Part shown: piece by piece, positions 39,208 through 47,458 of the stretch
Position numbering within the stretch: position 1 is the first letter of the stretch
Layout: each line of letters opens with the position of its first letter
Assembly (NCBI RefSeq): GCF_900101345.1
Contig: NZ_FMUX01000001.1
Location: 492,581-556,580, forward strand
Direction of reading: 5' to 3'
Source: Desulfoluna spongiiphila
GTDB taxonomy: Bacteria > Desulfobacterota > Desulfobacteria > Desulfobacterales > Desulfolunaceae
Length of the DNA stretch: 64,000 bases
Program-made: the position numbers and the translations under genes
The notes under the pieces: model-generated
What the model was told of the DNA's origin: nothing
Databases searched by the model: none
What the model saw: the letters and a program-made list of their open reading frames with translations, nothing else

Positions 39208-40227
39208 ATGGTTTTGCAGTCAACGTGGTTTTTTCTCTGGGGTCTCCTCTGGGCCATCTTTTTCATCACCGACGGATTCGACTTCGGGGTGGGCACCCTC
39301 TACCCCTTCCTCGGCAAGAGCGAAACGGACAAACGCACCATGGTGGCCGCCATCGGCCCCCTCTGGGACGGCAACGAGGTGTGGCTCCTCACCGCAGGGG
39401 GCGTCACCTTTGCCGCTTTCCCCACGGTATACGCCGTGATGTTTTCCTCCCTGTACACGCCCCTGATGCTGATCCTGTTTGCCCTGATCATCCGCGGCGT
39501 CTCCTTTGAATTCCGGGATCAGATCGTCAGCCCGATCTGGACCCGTGTCTGGGACACCACCATCTTCATCGGCAGCTTTGTGCCCGCCCTGCTCTTCGGG
39601 GTGGCCTTTGCCAACATCTTCAAGGGGATTCCCTTCAACGCCGAGGGCGTCTACGAGGGGAACCTCATGACCCTTTTAAATCCCTACGGCCTGGCAGGCG
39701 GCGTCCTCTTCGTGCTCCTCTTCACCCTGCACGGGGCCCTGTGGCTCTGCATCCGTACCGAAGGGGATCTCCAGCAGCGGACCATCCGCACCGCCCGTAT
39801 TCTCTGGCCGGTGCTCCTCGTGGCCGCCGTCACCTTCCTGGGTGCCAGCTGGTTCGCAACGGACCTTTACGGCAACTACCTCGCCCAGCCCGCGCTCTTT
39901 GTCATCATCGCCATCACCGTGGCAGCCCTTGTGGCCATCCGGTTCTTCATCGCCAAAGAGGCCTGGTTCAAGGCGTGGTTCGCCTCCTGCACCACCATCT
40001 TCGGCGCCACCTTCTACGGCATTGTCGGGCTCTTTCCCAACCTCTTTCCCTCCAGCCTGGATGCGGCCAACAGCCTCACGGCCTTCAACGCCTCCTCCAG
40101 CCCCCTGACCCTTAAGATCATGCTGGGTGTTGTGCTCATCTTTATCCCCCTGGTCATCGCGTACCAGATCTGGGCCTACAGCATCTTCAGCCACAAGGTG
40201 TCGGAAGAGGATTTTTACGCACACTGA
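39208..40227 (+). CDS. cydB: Cytochrome bd oxidase subunit II
   Basis: The 339-residue membrane subunit pairs with CydA. The N-terminal FFLWGLLWAIFFITDGFDFGVGTLYPFLG and GPLWDGNEVWLLTAGG are the family signatures, and the C-terminal half has the expected helices. It starts 59 bases after cydA with AGGGAGG upstream, so the two form one operon. I looked for a cydX-type micro-ORF and for cydCD after it and saw neither. A perfect terminator follows 70 bases later. Confidence 0.96.
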   Translation: MVLQSTWFFLWGLLWAIFFITDGFDFGVGTLYPFLGKSETDKRTMVAAIGPLWDGNEVWLLTAGGVTFAAFPTVYAVMFSSLYTPLMLILFALIIRGVSFEFRDQIVSPIWTRVWDTTIFIGSFVPALLFGVAFANIFKGIPFNAEGVYEGNLMTLLNPYGLAGGVLFVLLFTLHGALWLCIRTEGDLQQRTIRTARILWPVLLVAAVTFLGASWFATDLYGNYLAQPALFVIIAITVAALVAIRFFIAKEAWFKAWFASCTTIFGATFYGIVGLFPNLFPSSLDAANSLTAFNASSSPLTLKIMLGVVLIFIPLVIAYQIWAYSIFSHKVSEEDFYAH

Positions 40228-40295
40228 TGCCCAAAGGCCCCGCCCCTCGGGACGGGGCCCGGCCGCCAGCGGCCCTCCCCTTCAAAACAGCCATC

Positions 40296-40327
40296 AAAAA
40301 AGCCCTGCACGCGTGCAGGGCTTTTTT
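40296..40327 (+). terminator. Perfect rho-independent terminator of cydAB
   Basis: AAAAAA, GCCCTGCACG, CGTGCAGGGC and TTTTTT form a 32-bp perfect palindrome 68 bases after the cydB stop. The T run makes it a textbook terminator on the plus strand, and the A run gives the same on the minus strand. Confidence 0.95.
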
Positions 40328-40430
40328 GGTTGCAGGGGCCTTTCCCTGTGCTATGACCCTGGGTGCGACACGATGTATCCGCCTTACAGGAGCGCCACGT
40401 TCCAGCCACCCCTGACCTTTAGGAGAGACC

Positions 40431-41189
40431 ATGGACGCCTTGCCAGACCGATTCACCGCCATCCGGGCAGCCCTTCAATCCACCATCTGCACGGTGCAGG
40501 GGGTCAAGACCATTGAAGAGGCCCTGCTCACCCTGGCCCGCCACCCCGAGGTGCTGCGCCTTGCCCCCGAAGCCGAGACCTGGCGGGATCACCTCACGGC
40601 CGCCCGGGACCAGGGCGACATGGAAGAGCAGGAGTACGCCCTGCTGGAGCTCTACCGCACCCTCCACACCGCCGGGGCGGGATACACCGAGGACGAAAAA
40701 CAGCAACTGGAAGAACAAAAGGGACTCCACGGCCTCTCCGGCGGCCTCATGCCCCTTCTCATGGCAAAGGAACTCATCACCCCTGAAACCCGCATGGCCG
40801 ACCTCGGCGCCGGAAACGGCCTGCAGGGACTTCTCCTGCACTGCCTGGCCCCCCACCGGCACACCCTGCAGGTGGAACTCTCCCGGGGCCACCTGGACGC
40901 AGGGCGCCTCTTCCAAAGGGCCCTGGGCATCCCCGACCACCGCATCACCTGGCTCCACGGGGACCTCTTCGCCGCGGATCTCTCCCTGGTCTCCCTCGTC
41001 TACCTCTACCGCCCGGTGAGGCCCTCGGCGGCCACCCTCCCCCTCTACCGAAAACTGGCCGCCACCCTAAAGGACATCGGCCACCCCATCCACCTCGTCA
41101 GCGTGGCAGACTGCCTGACACCCCACCTTGATCCCCCCATGCAATCCCTGTACGACGACGGCTTCCTCACCATCTCGGCAGCGGGCTGA
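40431..41189 (+). CDS. SAM-dependent methyltransferase-like protein
   Basis: The 252-residue protein has a helical N-terminal half (about 110 residues) and a class I methyltransferase core with motif I ADLGAGNGLQGLLL (residues about 124-137), a following acidic strand end VELSRGHLDAGR and ITWLHGDLF. The middle KGLHGLSGGLMPLLMAKELI precedes the core. The substrate is not evident. A strong terminator upstream and a clear AGGAGAG site make it a separate unit. No rRNA- or cobalamin-type signatures are seen. Confidence 0.7.
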   Translation: MDALPDRFTAIRAALQSTICTVQGVKTIEEALLTLARHPEVLRLAPEAETWRDHLTAARDQGDMEEQEYALLELYRTLHTAGAGYTEDEKQQLEEQKGLHGLSGGLMPLLMAKELITPETRMADLGAGNGLQGLLLHCLAPHRHTLQVELSRGHLDAGRLFQRALGIPDHRITWLHGDLFAADLSLVSLVYLYRPVRPSAATLPLYRKLAATLKDIGHPIHLVSVADCLTPHLDPPMQSLYDDGFLTISAAG

Positions 41190-41453
41190 TAAGCCTGACT
41201 AACGAAATGAATCAATTGTTGATTTTTTCACCTGAACGGCGTTTAATGTATGAAATACGATTCGCCCCCTCCCCTCCCACCAGGGCGTCGCATCTCCGCC
41301 GGAGCATCTCCCCTGCCCACGACGTACCGTGCACACGCAACACGGACGCGTCCGGCTCCAACGGTCACTGCCCATGCCGGCCTTCCCGGAAAGAGATGTC
41401 CCCACCTTTCCACCGTGTGCACCCCACCAACCCAAAACCAGGAGAATGAAGCC

Positions 41454-42719
41454 ATGCGCAGATGGTCCGTTATTCCTTTTTTGGTCGTCGTGCTTTTGCT
41501 CCCCTTTCTTTTCGGGGGCTGCGACGAGGACATCAAGTATTACCAGTGGAACCTTGTGCAGCTTGAATCCGAAGGCGATGTCGAGTATGTGTGCGGGAAC
41601 GGGTCCCCTTACAAATTCTTTGTCAACCCGTCCCTGACCAGCAACAATGTGCTTATTTATTACGAAGGCGGCGGTGCCTGCTGGGACTACCCCAGCTGTT
41701 CCGGCCAGAGCGGTATCAGGGGAGCGGCCAACCCCAACGGCATCCCCGATGAGTACATGGACGGGTTCTCCATCCCCGCCATCATGTCTCCGTTCATCTT
41801 CCGGGCTCACCCCTGGGAGCGGGTGGACACCCAGGGCTGGACCATTATCTTTGTGCCCTACTGCACCGGGGACATCTTCATCGGTAACAACACCGCCACC
41901 TACGAGTCCGAGGACTCAGACGAAAGCCTTGAGTGGCACCACAACGGGTACAACAACACCCAGGGGATCCTCAACTGGATGACCAACGGCCCCTTCAAGG
42001 ATCATTTTGACTCCATTCCCAAACTCATGGTCACCGGATGCAGCGCCGGAGGCGCCGGCTCCATCCTCAATTACCACTTCATCCGCAAGGGACTCGGCAG
42101 CCGCGTGGGCGAGGCCATCCTCCTCAACGATTCCGGCCCCATCTACTCCACGGCGGAAGACTCTCCCCAGTTTTCCCTGCCCCTGCACACCAAAATCAGG
42201 AGCGCCTGGAACGTGGACAGCGTCATTGACATCCTGGGCCAGGACATCCCCGGGGATTTCGACGCCGATGACTACGGCAGCTTAAGCACGGCGCTGTCTC
42301 GTCAGTACCCCGACGACAAGCTGGCCCATACCCAGTTCACCATGGACGGCAACTATTCGGGATACTCCTACGAGCGGTTCTACAACTACCCGCCCAAGGA
42401 AGAGATCCACGCCATGTGGGCCGCGGACCAGGGTTATCTCATGGGCATGTACGACGACCTCTACGCCGAAAACGGCAACATCGGCTACTTTGTGCCCTAC
42501 TACCGGCCCTTCAACGACAGCCACTGCTCCTGCATCCTCTCCTTTGACGACACCGGCATCACCGGAACGGGGATGGACGTAGGGGACTACGCCGACCTCC
42601 TCATCAACGGCGGCACCGGCATGAACGGTATGCAGCTCTATGAAGAGCCCAGCGAGGAAGAGCTCAACAGGCCCTATCCCCTCTGGAACCTCCTTGACCT
42701 CCTCATGGGCGCCCTCTAA
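41454..42719 (+). CDS. Pectinacetylesterase/Notum-family lipoprotein
   Basis: The 421-residue protein starts with a lipoprotein signal (VVVLLLPFLFGGC, Cys near residue 23), so it is membrane-anchored and extracytoplasmic. It has the family blocks of carboxylesterases: NVLIYYEGGGACWDYPSC (oxyanion region), TIIFVPYCTGDIFIGNN, and the nucleophile elbow VTGCSAGGAGS. The catalytic Asp/His are likely in LLNDSGPIYS and FNDSHCSC. Plant members deacetylate pectin and animal Notum removes palmitoleate from Wnt; bacterial members are little studied. GGAGAATGAAGCC precedes the start. It is followed by a hairpin and a convergent gene. Confidence 0.85.
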   Translation: MRRWSVIPFLVVVLLLPFLFGGCDEDIKYYQWNLVQLESEGDVEYVCGNGSPYKFFVNPSLTSNNVLIYYEGGGACWDYPSCSGQSGIRGAANPNGIPDEYMDGFSIPAIMSPFIFRAHPWERVDTQGWTIIFVPYCTGDIFIGNNTATYESEDSDESLEWHHNGYNNTQGILNWMTNGPFKDHFDSIPKLMVTGCSAGGAGSILNYHFIRKGLGSRVGEAILLNDSGPIYSTAEDSPQFSLPLHTKIRSAWNVDSVIDILGQDIPGDFDADDYGSLSTALSRQYPDDKLAHTQFTMDGNYSGYSYERFYNYPPKEEIHAMWAADQGYLMGMYDDLYAENGNIGYFVPYYRPFNDSHCSCILSFDDTGITGTGMDVGDYADLLINGGTGMNGMQLYEEPSEEELNRPYPLWNLLDLLMGAL

Positions 42720-42743
42720 CCCCCCTTAACCGTCACACCACAC

Positions 42744-42769
42744 GCCGAAGGAGCATGAGCTCCTTCGGC
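42744..42769. terminator. Hairpin between convergent genes
   Basis: GCCGAAGGAGC (42744-42754) and GCTCCTTCGGC (42759-42769) are perfect 11-bp arms with a 4-base loop. It ends 2 bases before the stop of the minus-strand DUF1461 gene and 25 bases after the esterase stop, so it can serve both directions. There is no T run. Confidence 0.7.
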
Positions 42770-42771
42770 CC

Positions 42772-43971
42772 TCACCCATTGGCCTGCTTCTCGTCGATCC
42801 GCTTAAGGGCCGCAGCCTGCCGATCCGGAATGGCATCCAGCCGCTTTTTAAACTGCTCCAGAAGAAACTGGTGCTTCGCCAGGTCCCGCTCCCCCATCTC
42901 CCCTTCGTGCTCCTTTAAGATCCACTCCAGCATGGCGATGCTATCCCGGGTCAACAGGGCCTGCTCATCATAGTAGCTGTGGACCTCGTCCACGGATGCA
43001 ATGTTGGCGCTGATCCGCCCGAACAGCTCGTTTCGGGACTTTTTCTCCTCTTCCCGCTGCCACCTTTCCTCCTCGGTTTCGGGCGGAAGGGCCAGGTTCC
43101 CGGGAAGGCTTGCCCGCATGCGGTCCATGTCCGGGACAAAGGGCGGGCGCTTTTCGGCCCCTTCGGGCACGGGCTGCCGGGAACCGTCAACGCTGTGGGA
43201 GGCCTGCCCATGCTCCGGTGCCGGCATCCTCTCTTCTGCAACCACGGGGTCTTCCGCACCCTGGGGAGCGCCCCCTTTGTCCATGGTCATCCGAGCCCCC
43301 AGGGTAAGAAGAACCCCCGCAACCAACCCCACTGCCACCCAGCCGATTCGCGCCATGTTGCCTCCTGTCTCTGTGATCCGGTTCGTTCCCCTTCTGCCCA
43401 TGGGCCAAGTGACCGCCGCCACGACAATGTTGGCCGCCACGGCACCGCCGATACCCAACGCCAGGGTCCAGAAAAAAAAACGCCTGGGCATCAGGTAAAA
43501 GGAGACATCCAAAGGGGTGTTGAGCCAGAGATGATTGGAAAAAAGAAGCGGGTGAAACAGGTCCCGCCAAAAGGTGGTAAAAAACGGAAAGATCCCTGTA
43601 AGCAAGGGAAACAGGGCAAGGTTGACCAGGGCGCTGCCCTTGAGCAGGGAAGGCGTCGCTGCAAAGGCAAGGCACACAAGGGATACGGCCGCAACGACGG
43701 CGGCCAGATCGAGCCGGTCCCGGGCCTCTGCCAGGTGCTGCCGCTCCTTGGCCGTCCAGGCCGGGTGGGCCAGCTCCCCGCCGTGGGAAAGAAACGCGGT
43801 AAGCTGCCGGATAAGGACATCGGGCGGCCCCGCCTTCAGCTGCCCGCAGCGCCCGTGGATGCCGCAGGAGGCATCATACCAGACCGGCGTGTAGACAACC
43901 GCCGCCAGCGGAAGCCAGAAGGTAAGATAAAACAGAGAGACACCGGTAAGCAAAGCCCGAACATGCGTCAT
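42772..43971 (-). CDS. DUF1461 membrane protein fused to a coiled-coil-rich tail
   Basis: The continuous 399-residue frame has two distinct parts. Residues 1-205 form a DUF1461-type integral membrane protein (LFYLTFWLPLAAVVYTPVWY, later HLWLNTPLDVSFYLMPRRFFF), with about five membrane helices. Residues 206-399 start with a second complete signal anchor (MARIGWVAVGLVAGVLLTLG), then a proline-rich linker and a charged helical tail (ETEEERWQREEEKKSRNE). The codon for Met206 (43356) is preceded by AGGAGG with 4-base spacing, so the second part may also be made alone (194 residues). It could be a fusion through stop-codon loss. Function unknown. Confidence 0.75.
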   Translation of the reverse strand: MTHVRALLTGVSLFYLTFWLPLAAVVYTPVWYDASCGIHGRCGQLKAGPPDVLIRQLTAFLSHGGELAHPAWTAKERQHLAEARDRLDLAAVVAAVSLVCLAFAATPSLLKGSALVNLALFPLLTGIFPFFTTFWRDLFHPLLFSNHLWLNTPLDVSFYLMPRRFFFWTLALGIGGAVAANIVVAAVTWPMGRRGTNRITETGGNMARIGWVAVGLVAGVLLTLGARMTMDKGGAPQGAEDPVVAEERMPAPEHGQASHSVDGSRQPVPEGAEKRPPFVPDMDRMRASLPGNLALPPETEEERWQREEEKKSRNELFGRISANIASVDEVHSYYDEQALLTRDSIAMLEWILKEHEGEMGERDLAKHQFLLEQFKKRLDAIPDRQAAALKRIDEKQANG

Positions 43972-44038
43972 ACCCGTCCTTTCGCCCAGTTAAACTTCCG
44001 GTATCATAGCTCCTTCCGGCCGATTTGTCGAGGCCGCA

Positions 44039-45853
44039 TCACGGGGCTTTTTTCCAGAATCGCTTCACCAGCAGAGGAATCGTCCCCACGGCACACAGCA
44101 GGAGAAGCCCGCCCACAAAGGGAGCGGTGATCCGCCCCTGAAGAAGGTCCAAAAGGGAGCTGGAGAAAAGGATAAAGGCAAGGGTGGCGGGAAACATGCA
44201 GACAAAAGTGGCCGCCACATAATGGGAGAGGCGCACCCGGGTAAGCCCGAAGGCGTAGTTGAGGAGAAAAAAGGGAAACACCGGCACCAGGCGGGTAAAA
44301 GCCACGGCCTTCCACCCCTCCTCGGCCACCTTCCGGTCCAGGCGCTCCAAACCGGTTCCCGCCACCTTTCCGCGCACCCAGTCCCCTGCAAGATACCGGG
44401 AGACGAGAAAGGCCAGGGTCGCACCACCCGTGGCCCCCACCATGGTGCAGGCCAGCCCCAGGGCCGGTCCGAAGAGAAGGCCCGCGGCAAGGGTCAGGGG
44501 ACTCGCCGGGAGAAGCAGGCAGGGGGCGATGCAGTAAAGGGCCACAAAAATAATCGGGGCGGCAAGGCCGTAGCCCTCCACCCACTGCCTCACCGCGTCG
44601 GGGGACAGGGAGTCGGTAAATCCGGAAAGTTTGAGTCCTGCGGCTGCACCGATCAAAGCCAGCAGGATCAGGACCTTGAGCCACAGGCGCCTCTTTGGGG
44701 TACCATCCCCCATGGGAATATGACGTTCACGGGTCACCGCAGGCTCCGAGAGCTTTTTCACCCGCCCCTTGAGCCGCAATCGGTTGAGATAGGTCACAGG
44801 GCTTTTCGTGGCCCCGGGCAGCTCCCCTCCGTCGTTGAAGTAGAGATCAAGGATATGGTGGACCCGGACGGATCCGCCCAAGCGCGAAGCACACCCCGAA
44901 CAGTAGGTGAACATGGGATCCGTGTCCTGCCCTTTTCGGATACGCGTACGCCAGGACTCTGCATACCCTGGACAGACCGCTCCCACGGCGCCGCCTTCAC
45001 CGCAGCACAGGGTCCTGCGACCGCTGCGTGCCGACTCAACCAGGACAGCGCCACTCCGAAGGGCCAGCGCCCGGGAGGCCCCCTGGATCCCCTCTTCAAA
45101 ACGCACCGCACAGGGATCATGCATCCTGTGGGCCCCGGTAACGGGGGAAGGGGCAAGATCCGGGTCGTCGGCCATGAGCTCATAGACGCTTCGGGTCTCA
45201 AGTCCCGTGCCGTACTGGTGAAACACCTTGAAGCAGTTGGGGCAGGCCACCACCACGCGGCGCACCCCATGGTCCAGGAGCCAGCGATGCAGCTCTCCGA
45301 AAGCGGCGTCAAAGGCCCCCTGCCGCCCCAGGTCATGGGAGGGCTTGGTGCAGCAGTCCAGAACCAGACCCGCTTGGGGAATCGTCTCCCTCAGGTACTG
45401 CCAGACGCGAAAGGTCTTGTCAGAGCGCGTTCCGGAAAGGCCGCACCCCGGGAAAAAAACCGTGTCGCACCCTTCCGGGAGATGGCTCCAGGTGAACCTT
45501 CGCGATACCCCCCGGGCTTCGTAGGCAAGGAGGCGGGTGTAGGGCGAAAGATCTGCCTTGCCGCCACCGACGGCCTCCTGCCGTAAGGCGAGAAAAAAGG
45601 ACGCGGGATCCTCCCCTTCCGGGCAGACCGCCGTGCAGAGCCCGCACAGAGAGCAGAGAAACGCAAGGCGAAGAGCCTCCTCCGGCCGGGTCTCTAAAAG
45701 CTCCCGAATCTGCAGGGGGCTTCCGTGCTCTTTCAAAAAGGCGCACCCGGACAGGCACTTGCCGCAGCCGGTGCACCGGGGAAGAAGGGTCTGAGAAGGG
45801 GCTGAAAAGAATCGCAGGCTTCCTGTTTTCACGAGAATGGTCTCTCCTGTCAT
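44039..45853 (-). CDS. HdrD/GlpC-like Fe-S protein fused to TVP38/TMEM64 membrane domain
   Basis: The 604-residue protein joins two usually separate modules. The N-terminal 370 residues hold two 4Fe-4S motifs (CTGCGKCLSGC and CSLCGLCTAVC) and two CCG-type cysteine domains (CCTKPSHD with CPNCF; CCGEGGAVGAVCPG with CSGCASR), as in heterodisulfide reductase subunit D and GlpC. After a linker, residues about 395-604 form a TVP38/TMEM64 (DedA-like) membrane domain (PAPCLLLPASPLTLAAGLLFG-like core; VGATGGATLAFLVSRYLAG; FTRLVPVFPFFLLNYAFGLT). It would put a thiol/disulfide or quinone-linked redox centre on a lipid-scramblase-type membrane scaffold. Its task is unknown. GGAGA precedes the ATG. Confidence 0.85.
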   Translation of the reverse strand: MTGETILVKTGSLRFFSAPSQTLLPRCTGCGKCLSGCAFLKEHGSPLQIRELLETRPEEALRLAFLCSLCGLCTAVCPEGEDPASFFLALRQEAVGGGKADLSPYTRLLAYEARGVSRRFTWSHLPEGCDTVFFPGCGLSGTRSDKTFRVWQYLRETIPQAGLVLDCCTKPSHDLGRQGAFDAAFGELHRWLLDHGVRRVVVACPNCFKVFHQYGTGLETRSVYELMADDPDLAPSPVTGAHRMHDPCAVRFEEGIQGASRALALRSGAVLVESARSGRRTLCCGEGGAVGAVCPGYAESWRTRIRKGQDTDPMFTYCSGCASRLGGSVRVHHILDLYFNDGGELPGATKSPVTYLNRLRLKGRVKKLSEPAVTRERHIPMGDGTPKRRLWLKVLILLALIGAAAGLKLSGFTDSLSPDAVRQWVEGYGLAAPIIFVALYCIAPCLLLPASPLTLAAGLLFGPALGLACTMVGATGGATLAFLVSRYLAGDWVRGKVAGTGLERLDRKVAEEGWKAVAFTRLVPVFPFFLLNYAFGLTRVRLSHYVAATFVCMFPATLAFILFSSSLLDLLQGRITAPFVGGLLLLCAVGTIPLLVKRFWKKAP

Positions 45854-45992
45854 GGTGATGTGAACTCGGGCGTAAAGGGCAGAATGATGTGGCCACCCCC
45901 CGATGTCAAAATGATAATATCAATGGTATCGGTGCCAGCCATTGAGAAAAGCTTCTTCTACGACCAAGGGCTCAGAAAAACACAAAAGCAAT

Positions 45993-46164
45993 GCCTCCGG
46001 CGGCGAGGTGTGCCACCTCGAAAGCAGGTTGCGAATGCGCTTTCCCCTTCGTTCCTCAGGGAAAATCACATTCGCTATTGATTCACACTAAACCGAATCT
46101 GTCTATTAAACCCGTCGTTATAAGATCAGGCAAAAGTTTGGCCCCCGGCAGGGCCGCCGGAGGC
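45993..46164 (-). repeat. Dispersed ~170-bp inverted-repeat element, type A, copy 3
   Basis: A 172-bp copy with both ends perfect: GCCTCCGGCGG (45993-46003) and CCGCCGGAGGC (46154-46164). The core is inverted relative to copy 1: GCGAATGCGCTTTCCCC, TTCGTTCCTCA, GGGAAAATCACATTCGC. It is separated by only 15 bases from a type B element in the same orientation. The pair fills the gap between divergent genes. Confidence 0.88.
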
Positions 46165-46179
46165 ATCTTTAACTTGGCT

Positions 46180-46397
46180 GCCTCCGGCGGGTCGCTTTTT
46201 GAAAAAAGCGCCGCAAAAACTTTTCGGTTGCCTGCGCTTTTTTGCTCAGCCCCGGGGGGCTGAGCCATAAAAGCGCAGGCATACACACGAAGCAAAATCA
46301 ATCGAAATACGATCACATTTGAGTGGGTTAAAATCGCACTCAATACCTGTTTGTCAAACTTTTCAAAAGTTTGGCTCCCGGCAGGGCCGCCGGAGGC
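46180..46397 (-). repeat. Dispersed element type B, copy 2, with an extra hairpin
   Basis: A 218-bp unit bounded by GCCTCCGGCGG (46180-46190) and CCGCCGGAGGC (46387-46397). It is the reverse complement of the copy at 2333-2499 along most of its length, including CCTGCGCTTTT and AATACCTGTTTGTCAAAC, but is about 50 bases longer. The extra part completes a long hairpin, GCGCTTTTTTGCTCAGCCCC / GGGGCTGAGCCATAAAAGCGC (46234-46276). The element ends 80 bases before the PhzF-like start, so it may supply or disturb its promoter. Confidence 0.85.
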
Positions 46398-46476
46398 CAA
46401 ATCTAAATGCGTTGGCCCTGCCCCCACCCCTTGTTTCTGCTTTTCCCCGTTGCCCCGGCGTGCTATCAAAATCGGT

Positions 46477-47349
46477 ATGATGCGACTCTTTCTCCAGCAG
46501 GCCTATACCGAGGCCGGACACGGCGGAAACGGGGCCGGGGTGGTGGTTTTCGCCGAGGGCATGGACGAGGCCACCATGCAGGCCGTGGCCCGTGACGTGG
46601 GGCTTTCGGAGACCGCCTTTGTCACCGGCCTCTCCGAAGGCGCACCCACCATCCGCTATTTTACCCCGGTGGCGGAGGTGGATCTCTGTGGCCACGCCAC
46701 CGTGGCGGCATGGACCGTCATGGCCCACCTGGGCCTTGTGCAGCCGGGGCGCCATCGCCAGGGCCTCCGGGAAGGGGACATTGGCGTGACCCTTGATGAC
46801 TCCGGGATGGTGTGGATGGAGCAGAAGGCCCCTGCCTTCGGCCCGATTCTGGATCCGGTCCGGGTGGCCCCCATCCTGGGCCTGTCTGTACGGGACCTCA
46901 CCGCAACGGGCCTGCCGGTGCAACCCGTCTCCACAGGCCTCATGGACATCATGGTCCCTTTGCCCTCCCGGGACCTCCTTGAAGCGGTCACCCCGGACTT
47001 TGACGCCATGGCCGCCTTCAACAACGCCACAGACACCGTGGGGTTTCACCTCTTCTGCTTGGAGCCGCGGGATCCCTCCCATACCGCCTGCTGCCGGAAC
47101 TTTGCCCCGAGATACGGCATCGATGAAGAATCTGCCACCGGAAGCGCCAGCGGGGCTTTGGCGGCCTGCCTGTGGGTGAACGGCCACCGGCGACAGCGCT
47201 ATGTGTTCGAACAGGGCCACGCCATGGGAAGCCCGTCCCGCATGGATGTGATCCTTATAGGCGGCAACGGGGTGCCCACCGGAGTCACCGTGGGCGGGTA
47301 CGGAGGCACTCCCGTGGAAAAAAACCGTCTTCTGCCGCCCTCGAGCTGA
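46477..47349 (+). CDS. PhzF-family isomerase-like protein
   Basis: The 290-residue protein belongs to the PhzF/diaminopimelate-epimerase-fold family. Landmarks are GGNGAGVVVF near the N-terminus, the catalytic Glu region ETAFVT, TPVAEVDLCGHATVAA (the family's CGHAT loop), and the C-terminal EESATGSASGALAACLW. Enzymes of this family isomerise or epimerise small carboxylic substrates; the substrate here is unknown. The ATG at 46477 or 46480 lacks a good Shine-Dalgarno sequence and is close to the type B repeat, so the start is slightly uncertain. Confidence 0.88.
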   Translation: MMRLFLQQAYTEAGHGGNGAGVVVFAEGMDEATMQAVARDVGLSETAFVTGLSEGAPTIRYFTPVAEVDLCGHATVAAWTVMAHLGLVQPGRHRQGLREGDIGVTLDDSGMVWMEQKAPAFGPILDPVRVAPILGLSVRDLTATGLPVQPVSTGLMDIMVPLPSRDLLEAVTPDFDAMAAFNNATDTVGFHLFCLEPRDPSHTACCRNFAPRYGIDEESATGSASGALAACLWVNGHRRQRYVFEQGHAMGSPSRMDVILIGGNGVPTGVTVGGYGGTPVEKNRLLPPSS

Positions 47350-47458
47350 TCCCCGAGTCCGGGCAAAGGGCCTTCACATTTTTATTGGCGTGATCACAAC
47401 CATTTGATATAGCTTGAGCAGGATTATTGATATCTGATACACCAGACAGGAGATCACA

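Noticed and set aside
40228..40430. cydX-type micro-ORF after cydB
   Set aside because: The only start codon near runs through the terminator and encodes a proline-rich peptide, unlike the short hydrophobic CydX.
45993..46397. Integron attC sites or a CRISPR-like array
   Set aside because: The paired repeats have fixed 11-bp terminal inverted repeats and no integrase, cas gene or regular spacers; the two adjacent units are different element types, not a repeated array.
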